A stretch of 64,000 nt of DNA, taken from contig JADJPH010000004.1 of assembly GCA_016713335.1 (NCBI GenBank), positions 62,001-126,000 of the forward strand, in the 5' to 3' direction. Both the position numbers and the translations under genes were made by a program. Shown here piece by piece: positions 56,861 through 64,000 of this stretch (positions within the stretch are counted from its first letter, which is position 1; the number at the start of each line of letters is the position of its first letter). The stretch comes from Candidatus Fredericiella danica. GTDB lineage: Bacteria > Chloroflexota > Anaerolineae > Caldilineales > Caldilineaceae. The notes under the pieces were generated by a model, which made no database searches, had not been told where the DNA came from, and saw nothing but the letters and a program-made list of their open reading frames with translations.

Positions 56861-58262
56861 TCAGGCGCCACTACTGCGCACGACTACACTCCGTTTTGAT
56901 GTCATCTGCCCCGCAATCGGTCGCTCATGCCCAAGCATTCGGGCAAACCAGTCAAGCACAATATGGCCCGGTGCATCCAGGTGCTTTGTCGCTGCGGCAT
57001 TGTAGGTTTCAGGTAGTAATCCAGCGCCCCCGGCGGCATTTCCAAATGTTGCGTTAATAATCCTTCGATCCAGTCGATATCCGGGTCGATGTAGTCAATG
57101 TTGCCCAACGTCAGTGCGGCAATGATGTTCCGCCCCAGGTTGTTGTTTGCAACCGCAAGGTGGCGTCTGGGCATCTGGTGTTCCATCTGCAGCCAGACGT
57201 CTGCATCAATTTGCGGTTGGTGCGTTCGAAACGAATCTAGTGCCTCACGATAGTCATAGGAGACGAGTTGTTGCGCCGGCTGCGGCCGCAATGACATCAT
57301 CACCTGTTCGACCATCAGCGTCGCGGTATCCAGCCGGTCACCCAGGTAATAGCCCGGGATCAGCTGTTGGAGCGTCGTGACTTGCGTGAAGACGAGACCG
57401 CCGAACGCAACCGGAACGCCTTCGCGATACAACATTTCGGCCATTTCAAGGAGGCTGGCAGCCGTGTACAATTGCTGTGCAGTCAGAATCACCAGATGCG
57501 GGCGCACGGCGCCAATGGTGATTTCCATGGAGCGAATTGGCACGTTGGCGCCCAGATATACCACATCCCACCCGCGGCGCCGCAAAAGTAGCGAAAGCAT
57601 GAGTGGCACAAAGTGTGCTCTTCTTCCGGTGGGCAGCCGACCAGGATACGACCGGGTCGAGTCGGCGCCGGGGTTGATGCGAGAAGAGATTCAATGCGGC
57701 GGACTGCCAGCGCAGAGGCAAAATGTTCTTGCTGGACTGTCACTTTGCCGCGATACCAGCCTTCGCCAATGAGGGCCAGGGCTTTCTGAATAATCTCGAC
57801 AGTTACGGTCTCTAGCGGGAAATAGGCAAATGCCTGCGCTAGCAATTGCTCAGCTTGCAGTTCGTCAAAGGCGAGACAGGCATTGATCCAAGACTGGCGT
57901 AGGCTACCAACCACATCACTTTCCCCAAGCGCCGGGCGCTCTGGGATTGAAACCAGGTTTGGACGGGGCTCGGCGCCACGCTGCGCGCCGGGAGGCGCCG
58001 TCGCATGTAGCGGATCCACCCCATCCAGTTCGAGCCGGTGCCAGAGCTCGATGGCGCGGCTGATACTCATGCCTTCGTTCTGTCGTGCCAACAACCATTT
58101 GAGAATGTCAATATCGTGTTGCGAATAGAGCCGATGACCACTGTCCGTCCGCTGTGGTGTGGGAACGCCATAGCGCCTCTCCCACGCCCGCAACGTATCC
58201 GGCTTTAGCCCGGTTTCACGAACAACTGCTTTCAAGTTAAAGGTAGGTGTCGTATCACTCAT
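56861..58262 (-). CDS. carH: CarH-like B12-binding photoreceptor regulator (about two frameshifts)
   Basis: A MerR-type winged helix (AVVRETGLKPDTLRAWERRYG) is followed by a helical B12-binding region with GWYRGKVTVQQEHFAS. This fits the W-x9-EH pattern of CarH/LitR light sensors. A cobalamin Rossmann domain follows (VGCPPEEEHTLVPLMLSLL, then AFGGLVFTQ). Breaks lie near 57600 and near 57020; after the second the tail reads LDAPGHIVLDWFARMLG and ends at 56861. The repaired protein has about 467 residues, some 150 more than short CarH proteins. In the dark such regulators hold coenzyme B12 and repress carotenoid genes; light releases them. It is divergent from crtB. Confidence 0.85.
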
Positions 58263-58340
58263 GTCTGTCTACAATGACTATCCAGTCCCCCAGCAATTCT
58301 GGCGCGATTGACGAATCCGTACATAATTCCACGCACTGCT

Positions 58341-58369
58341 AGTGTAACAGGTGAAATGTCTTTTGTCAA
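58341..58369 (-). promoter_or_regulatory. promoter for carH
   Basis: TTGACA (58369-58364), a 17-base spacer and TACACT (58346-58341) on the minus strand form a strong sigma-70 promoter. The -35 box is preceded by ACAAATGC, as a related ACAAATG precedes the crtB promoter. Confidence 0.65.
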
Positions 58370-58434
58370 GCATTTGTATAATTTTTTTCAAGCTATTTTT
58401 GGGTATTGGATTGGACAAATGTGAGAAGGTACCC

Positions 58435-58463
58435 TTGACAAAGTGTTGATCGTATGCTAACTT
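58435..58463 (+). promoter_or_regulatory. promoter for crtB
   Basis: TTGACA (58435-58440), a 17-base spacer and TAACTT (58458-58463). It overlaps the first codons of the longest crtB reading frame, which shows that the real start codon lies further downstream. Confidence 0.6.
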
Positions 58464-58546
58464 TGCCGGCAAAGAAGAGTGGCGGCAGCACGATGATGTC
58501 ACGATTGCCGTTCATTTATCCGTCGCTTTGTGGAGAACCGGGCACA

Positions 58547-59506
58547 ATGCAACTGCAGCACGCGTGGGAACGTAACTTACTAGACCTGGCATATGAGGCT
58601 TTGCACCTGCAGGCTGATCATCCGACGGCGATTGCAGCTTTTGATAGTGAATTGCTAGCCAGCGCATATGCATACTGTGACACGGTGACGGCCGTGCACA
58701 GCAGATCGTTTCACATGGCTTCGAGTTTACTTGCCAAGGATAAGCGGAAGGCTGTCCGGGCTTTGTACGCCTTTTGCCGAGTGAGTGACGACATTGTGGA
58801 TCGAACGGGTGAAGGGCAGGTGGAACGGCTTGAGGCATGGCGCCGCCGGGCCACGGCGCCGCACCCACCGGTCGACGACCTGGTAGCGGTTGCCTGGGCA
58901 GACGCCCGCCTGCGCTATCAGGTGCCCATGCGCTATGCGGAGCAGTTGATTGACGGCGTCGCCCGCGACTTCACGCAGAACCGGTATGGCACATTCGAGG
59001 AGTTGACCGCTTACTGCTACGGGGTGGCGTCAACCGTCGGCTTGATGAGTATGCATATTATTGGCTTCTCAAGTCAGGAAGCGCTGCCCTATGCGATTAA
59101 GTTGGGCGTGGCGTTGCAGTTGACCAATATATTGCGTGACGTAGGCGAAGATTGGCGTGCGGGCCGGCTGTATCTACCCCAGAACGAACTGGCTGAGTTT
59201 GGCCTTGATGAATCTTCGCTGGCGGCCGGCATCGTGACCGACGCGTGGCGCCACTTCATGCGGTTTCAGATTGAGCGCAATCGTCGCCTCTACGATGAGG
59301 CAATGCTGGGAATTGGCCTCCTAAACCGCGATGGTAGATTTGCGATTGGGGCTGCTGCCGAGCTTTACCGCGGTATTTTGGATGGGATCGAAAAGTCCGA
59401 CTACGATGTCTTCCACCATCGTGCGTTTGTCACGACCGGTCGCAAAGTGCGGATGCTACCTGGGATCTGGTGGCGGAGCCAGCGGCCTGCACCCGCCATT
59501 GGGTGA
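58547..59506 (+). CDS. crtB: phytoene/squalene synthase
   Basis: The ATG at 58547 (GGAG eleven bases upstream) gives MQLQHAWERNLLDLAYEAL and a protein of 319 residues; 58493 is an alternative start. The first Asp-rich motif is in FCRVSDDIVDR and the second in LTNILRDVGEDWRAGR, with YCYGVASTVGLM between them. These are the prenyl diphosphate sites of CrtB, which condenses two geranylgeranyl diphosphates to phytoene, the first committed step to carotenoids. It is divergent from the CarH-like gene, so light control by B12 release is expected. Squalene synthase relatives cannot be fully excluded, but the context favours phytoene. Confidence 0.92.
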   Translation: MQLQHAWERNLLDLAYEALHLQADHPTAIAAFDSELLASAYAYCDTVTAVHSRSFHMASSLLAKDKRKAVRALYAFCRVSDDIVDRTGEGQVERLEAWRRRATAPHPPVDDLVAVAWADARLRYQVPMRYAEQLIDGVARDFTQNRYGTFEELTAYCYGVASTVGLMSMHIIGFSSQEALPYAIKLGVALQLTNILRDVGEDWRAGRLYLPQNELAEFGLDESSLAAGIVTDAWRHFMRFQIERNRRLYDEAMLGIGLLNRDGRFAIGAAAELYRGILDGIEKSDYDVFHHRAFVTTGRKVRMLPGIWWRSQRPAPAIG

Positions 59507-59518
59507 GCCGCGGCTGCG

Positions 59519-62041
59519 TTAAATCATCAGCGGAAGATTCAGATAATTATCTGCGATAAAGAGGCTGCCTTCCGTGGTCCCAATGGGCAGAATCTCATCA
59601 ATGCGGCGCGCCAGGGCAGACACCGGCTGCGCACCTTCGAGTGTAGCCGTGAAGGCGTGGCTAATCTGTTCCACCTGATTTGCATCCTCGTGCACGAATT
59701 CCAGCCGGTAGTGACGAATGCCCGCGTTGAGCCATAGGCTCAGATGCTTTGTTGCAGTCTGCGCTGCTGCCCCAAACACCGTATTTCTACAGCCGACATC
59801 GGCCATCACTGGATGCATCGCGCCGTTGTTGTCGCGGAGCGCCAGTTGGTGTTTCTCACACGGATGCCCGCAGTCCTTGTAAGTGGTCCCGGTCGATAGG
59901 AAGCGGCAGAAGACGCAGTGCTCGGTGTGAAACACGGGCAAGTGCTGGAAAGCAACCGCCTCGAACTTTTCGGCGCCAAGTGCAGTCGCAAGGTCCGCAA
60001 CTTGCGCCGCATTCAGGTCATGGGTCGGCGTCAGCCGTGTCAGGCCATGATGGATCAGCGCATCGGCGGCGATGAGATTGGCTGCGTTGAGACTAAAGTC
60101 GCCCACCAATGCGTGCTCGGTGAGTCCTTGCAGGGCTTGGAGCAATCCCGCGGATCGAACCAGAATATCGCAATCAAGCCGCAGCAGGAAGTTGACGATG
60201 CGTTGTTCGTTCGGCTTAAGGATGCGGGGACTTGCCACGCGGGGCGCAATGCCGGCGGCGCGTACACGTTCCACTGCCGGGCGAAGGCCATAGAGATCCA
60301 GATAGTCGAGCGTGATACTGGCGGGACGCACGCGCAACGCCGCATCGAGCTGTGCCGGAGTGCGCACCAACAGATGGAGTGCTGGCGCTTCCGCTTGTTG
60401 TGATCTTGCCGGCGCCGGAATTGCCGCAAGTGCCTGCGCCAAAGCCTGGTCGGGCGCCTGGATTGTTCTGTCCGCCAGGCGCTCCTGTTGTTCCTGCAGG
60501 CGCTCGACGGCGAGCCGGCGCAGTTGGTTCAACCATGAGCCGGGCGCGAATGGACTACCCTCGATATCGGCTGTCAATTCGGCCAGGGCATAGGCGGTGT
60601 TGCCCAACCGACCTAAATGCTCCGTGAGGTATTCAGGGGTCATGTCGCGCTGTTGGGCGGAATCGAGCGGCGCGGCGGATTCGACGACGACCAGGATCTC
60701 GGGAAGATCGACAAGCGACCACATGGCCATGAGCGGCGCACCGGGCCGTGCCGTCACATGGACTTGTACGAGTTGTTTGTGCACCGGCGCCGGCGCGGAG
60801 ACATAGGGGCGGGCCAGCTTATCAAGCGCCGGATCATGGCTACGCCAGACTAGATCGCCGCTGCGGATGCGGCTGAAATTGACAACACCGTTGCCAAATT
60901 GAAGTTCTAGCAGTCCGCCCGGCGCCGGCGCGACCTGGTAGACCCGACCGCCCTCCTCCGGCAATTCCGGGCTACGCCAATCTGCGGCATCAAAGACAAG
61001 CCCGTCGCCGGGTTTCAGGTGGCCCGCCGTTGCCGCCGCCGCTGGGGCAATCAGCACCCGGTCCGCCTGGACGCGCGTCACCTTGCCCATCAAGACGCCG
61101 CGATGGCGGGGTGCGCGGCCTTTGACGACGGTTTGGTGGTTGGTTCCCGTCACAAAGTATGGCCCGAGTCCGCGCGAATAGACCTGTTCCAGGCGCAATT
61201 CATCCTGCGGCGTGATGCTGAGCGCCAAGCCTGCGTATGCCTCATCCACGGCCTGGCGGTACGCGGCGGTGGTCAATGCGACGTATTCGGCGTCCTTGTA
61301 GCGCCCTTCGATCTTGAGGGCGGCGACGCCGGTGGCGACAATCTCCGGCATCTGGCGCAAGGCGTAGAGATCGCCTGGGGAGAGGAGATAACGTGCATCG
61401 CCCAGGGGGCGTAACTGGCCATCCACCAACAATTCATAAGGCAGGCGGCAGGCTTGTGCGCATTGGCCGCGGTTGGCGCTGCGGCCTCCCCACGCTTCTG
61501 ACGAGAAGCATTGGCCTGAGTAGGAGACGCATAACGCGCCGTGCACGAAGATCTCCAGTTCGCAACTGGTTTGGGCACGGATGGCGCGCACCTCGGCAAG
61601 TGACAGTTCGCGTGCCAGAACAACGCGGTTCACGCCGAACTCCTGGGCCAGGGCGATGCCTTCAGCGCTGGTGATGCTCATCTGCGTGCTGCCGTGAACT
61701 TCCATTGCCGGTGCGATTTGGCGTGCAAGCCTGGCCACCGCCAGATCTTGCACGATGATCGCATCCGTTCCCGTGGCGGCAATGGCGGCGAGGCTGCGTG
61801 CTGCATCGCGTAATTCGTGGTCGAAGATGAGGGTATTAAACGTCACATAGCCCTTTACGCCCCGGCGGTGCAGGGTTTTGATCGCCTCGGGAAGTTCTTC
61901 GAGTGCGAAGCCGACCTTTGCGCGAGCGGAGAAGTGCTTCAGACCAAAATAGACGGCATCGGCGCCTGCTTCGATCGCGGCGTGGAGCTGCGGCCAATAG
62001 CCGGCTGGACTCATGATTTCAGGTTTGGTGAACTGGCTCAT
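59519..62041 (-). CDS. peptidase U32 family protein (large form with DUF3656)
   Basis: The N-terminal domain has PEIMSPAGYWPQLHAAIEAG, VTFNTLIFDHELRDAARSL and the family signature around EIFVHGALCVSYSGQCFSS, followed by RGQCAQACRLPYE. A cysteine-rich C-terminal part contains HCVFCRFLSTGTTYKDCGHPCEKH, likely an iron-sulfur or zinc site. The 840-residue length matches the long U32 proteins related to RlhA and TrhP/YhbU, which act in RNA hydroxylation with an Fe-S cluster rather than as proteases. TATAAT ends seven bases before the ATG at 62041, so a leaderless mRNA is probable; 62050 is another possible start. It is divergent from ligA. Confidence 0.88.
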   Translation of the reverse strand: MSQFTKPEIMSPAGYWPQLHAAIEAGADAVYFGLKHFSARAKVGFALEELPEAIKTLHRRGVKGYVTFNTLIFDHELRDAARSLAAIAATGTDAIIVQDLAVARLARQIAPAMEVHGSTQMSITSAEGIALAQEFGVNRVVLARELSLAEVRAIRAQTSCELEIFVHGALCVSYSGQCFSSEAWGGRSANRGQCAQACRLPYELLVDGQLRPLGDARYLLSPGDLYALRQMPEIVATGVAALKIEGRYKDAEYVALTTAAYRQAVDEAYAGLALSITPQDELRLEQVYSRGLGPYFVTGTNHQTVVKGRAPRHRGVLMGKVTRVQADRVLIAPAAAATAGHLKPGDGLVFDAADWRSPELPEEGGRVYQVAPAPGGLLELQFGNGVVNFSRIRSGDLVWRSHDPALDKLARPYVSAPAPVHKQLVQVHVTARPGAPLMAMWSLVDLPEILVVVESAAPLDSAQQRDMTPEYLTEHLGRLGNTAYALAELTADIEGSPFAPGSWLNQLRRLAVERLQEQQERLADRTIQAPDQALAQALAAIPAPARSQQAEAPALHLLVRTPAQLDAALRVRPASITLDYLDLYGLRPAVERVRAAGIAPRVASPRILKPNEQRIVNFLLRLDCDILVRSAGLLQALQGLTEHALVGDFSLNAANLIAADALIHHGLTRLTPTHDLNAAQVADLATALGAEKFEAVAFQHLPVFHTEHCVFCRFLSTGTTYKDCGHPCEKHQLALRDNNGAMHPVMADVGCRNTVFGAAAQTATKHLSLWLNAGIRHYRLEFVHEDANQVEQISHAFTATLEGAQPVSALARRIDEILPIGTTEGSLFIADNYLNLPLMI

Positions 62042-62048
62042 CGTTGGC

Positions 62049-62056
62049 ATTATAAT
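62049..62056. promoter_or_regulatory. overlapping divergent -10 boxes between the U32 gene and ligA
   Basis: The sequence ATTATAAT gives TATAAT on the plus strand (62051-62056) and on the minus strand (62054-62049), so polymerases for the two genes would compete for the same site. Good -35 hexamers are not evident on either side. Confidence 0.4.
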
Positions 62057-62080
62057 GGTGTTTGCGCGTATGGTATATAG

Positions 62081-64000
62081 ATGAGTCCGCTGAATATGAA
62101 ATCTGAACTCGAAAACTCGCAACTTGATTCGGCAGCCCGCATTGCGCACCTACGTGACGCTGTGCGCTATCATCAATATCGTTACTATGTGCTCGACGAC
62201 CCGGCCATCAGCGACAAGGAATTTGATGCCCTGTTTGAGGAGCTACAGACGCTCGAAGCGGCTCACCCCGCGCTGCGTACGGCCGATAGCCCAACCGTGC
62301 GCGTGGGCGGCATCGTTTCCGACAAGTTTGAAAAAGTGCGCCACCCATCGTCAATGCTCAGCCTTGCCAACGCATTTGGCGCTGAGGATCTGTATGCATG
62401 GCGCGAACGCGTGAAACGCTTTCTACCGCCCCTGCTCCAGGGCGATCTGGCGTATGTCGTCGAACCAAAATTTGACGGGCTGACAGTCGTCCTGCACTAC
62501 GAGCAAGGACGTTTCGTGCTGGGCGCCACCCGCGGCGATGGTGAAGTCGGCGAAAATATCACGCCAAATTTGCGCACCGTGCGCGTGCTGCCGTTGGTGA
62601 TCCCCGTTGATGCTGCGGCCGGTCCTGCGCCGGCGCAGCTTGTCGTCCGTGGCGAAGCGTATGTGGAGAAGGTGGATTTTGAGCGCTTCAACGAACGGCA
62701 GCTTGAGCAGGGCGAACGCACCTATGCCAACCCGCGCAATTTTGCGGCAGGCAGCCTCCGCCAGCTTGACTCCGGTATCTCTGCCGGTCGTCCGCTGCGT
62801 TTATGGGTCTATCAACTGTTAAGCGTGGACGGTGGCACCGAAACGCCGGAAACCCATGCCGGTGGGCTGGCCTATCTGCACCGGCTCGGTTTACCGGTAT
62901 GTCCGGATCTGCGAAGGTTTGCAGACTCGGAATTTGATGACCTCGCCGCCTATGTGGAGGAGTTTGGGCGGCGCCGCCATGATCTGCCCTATGAAGTGGA
63001 TGGTGTGGTCATCAAGGTTGACTCGTTGGCGCAGCAGGAGCTGTTGGGGTTTACCGGCAAGGATCCGCGGTGGGCGCTTGCGTACAAGTTTCCGAGCGAA
63101 GAAGCGGTGACGAAACTGCTCGACATTGTTATCAATGTGGGGCGCACTGGCGCGGTGACGCCGAATGCGGTGCTGGAGCCCGTGGCGGTGGGCGGCGTCA
63201 TTGTCAAGAGCGCGACCCTGCACAACGAAGACTATGTGCGCGAGCTTGACATTCGTATTGGCGATCAGGTCGTCATCAAGCGGGCGGGAGAAGTCATTCC
63301 GAAAGTGCTGCGTCCCCTCGTCGAACTTCGGGACGGTACGGAGCAGGTGTGGGCGATGCCGGCGGTCTGCCCTGTCTGTGGCGCGCCGCTTGTACGCCCA
63401 CCAGGCGAAGCGGCCACCTACTGCATCAACAGCGCCTGCCCTGAGCAATTGGTGCGAGCGGTCGAATACTTTGTTTCGCGTGGGGCGATGGACATTGAAG
63501 GTTTCGGCATCAAGCAGGCTGAGGCGTTTGTGCAATGTGGGTATATCCATGATCTTGCCGATGTCTACCATCTGCCTTGGGATGAGATCCTGGGCCAGGA
63601 AGGGTACGGCGCAAAACGGGTGGAGAACTTGCGCGCCGGCGTTGAAGCCAGCAAGCGACGCCCGGTTCACCGGTTGTTGACGGCTTTGGGGATCCGCTAT
63701 GTCGGTTCTGTGGTGGCGGAGACCCTGGCACAGCATTACGCCAGCCTCTTTGACCTGATGGACGCGACGCCGGAGCAATTGAGCGAGATTAGAGGCATTG
63801 GTCCGAAAATCGCCGAAAATGTCGCCGAATGGTTCTCAATCGAGCAAAACCGAAATCTGATTCAAAAGTTTGCCGATGCCGGTGTCCAGGTGGCAGAGGT
63901 GCGCAGTGAGCGCCTCCCCAACGACCGCTGAGCGGTCTCACCTTTGTCGTGACCGGTACATTGCCGACTTTTAGTCGCGAGGAGGCCCAAGAATTCATTA
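62081..64000 (+). CDS. ligA: NAD-dependent DNA ligase, 3' end beyond the window (one frameshift)
   Basis: The N-terminal Ia domain (YHQYRYYVLDDPAISDKEFDALF) is followed by the adenylation domain with the catalytic Lys in VVEPKFDGLTVVLHYEQG and TRGDGEVGENITPN. The OB fold, a four-Cys zinc finger (CPVCGAPL and INSACPEQ) and the HhH region (LLTALGIRYVGSVVAETLAQ) come next. The frame shifts near 63925; the next frame gives LSGLTFVVTGTLPTFSREEA, the start of the BRCT domain, which continues past the right edge. LigA seals nicks in DNA replication and repair. The ATG at 62081 has no strong ribosome site. Confidence 0.95.

Noticed and set aside
58454..58546. crtB starting at 58454
   Set aside because: The TTGACA-17-TAACTT promoter overlaps these codons, so they cannot be translated from that transcript; the start at 58547 has a ribosome site and family-like N-terminus.

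Overview
The window looks like part of a Chloroflexota genome (a Caldilinea-, Anaerolinea- or Chloroflexus-like filamentous bacterium). This is inferred from gene content: a BTAD-only regulator, a DUF6325/SHOCT-type pair, a chlorophyll-type chelatase I-D fusion, citramalate-route isoleucine genes, a tocopherol-cyclase-like protein, B12-dependent light control of carotenoid genes and a large gas vesicle cluster. No rRNA, tRNA or CRISPR array was seen. About 20 genes are interrupted by single-base frameshifts, very often a missing G or another homopolymer error, while both flanks still read as good protein. I take most of these as sequence or assembly errors and give the reconstructed gene spans.

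Left part (1-30 kb): a DUF6325 protein with a partial small partner, a decayed panE, a NarL-type two-component pair, two secreted proteins, a BTAD regulator and a membrane-anchored tandem-repeat protein. Then come a nucleotidyltransferase abruptly joined to a headless leuB, ppc, a hydroxyacid dehydrogenase, a truncated IS1182-like transposase beside an extreme G-rich tract, a HAD phosphatase, cimA and ilvD. A cold-shock gene with an in-frame stop, an RRM protein, a giant BNR protein, a split ThrE exporter, an AcuI-type reductase, a nucleoside hydrolase, a HisN-like phosphatase and the chelatase fusion follow.

Middle (30-36 kb): an ECF sigma factor with a matching ECF promoter, its probable anti-sigma factor and a bactofilin-like membrane protein ending in a helix-hairpin-helix (HhH) domain. 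A translationally coupled tocopherol-cyclase-like/renalase-like pair and an OmpR-type regulator come next.

The most striking region is the gas vesicle cluster (36.5-50.5 kb). It holds gvpA, a long GvpC-like repeat protein with an HhH tail, gvpN, gvpH, four GvpF/L proteins, gvpG, gvpO, gvpK and two gvpJ-type genes. Interleaved are chaperone-like parts: a Cdc48-type double AAA+ ATPase, a GvpF/L protein fused to a DnaJ J-domain, a stand-alone protein with six DnaJ-type CxxCxGxG zinc motifs, an Hsp20-like GvpH, and an unknown protein with an HExxH motif. Together they look like a dedicated assembly, remodelling or turnover system for gas vesicles. Strong hairpins after gvpA and gvpC, and palindromic CTTACG sites between the OmpR gene and gvpA, suggest how expression is graded and controlled.

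Right part (50.5-64 kb): a CarH-like B12 photoreceptor heads a leftward run (SDR epimerase, SRPBCC, CrtI-like desaturase, L-lactate dehydrogenase, photolyase, hydrolase) and faces crtB across divergent promoters with shared sequence elements. This looks like a light-responsive regulon. A U32-type protein and a partial ligA close the window.
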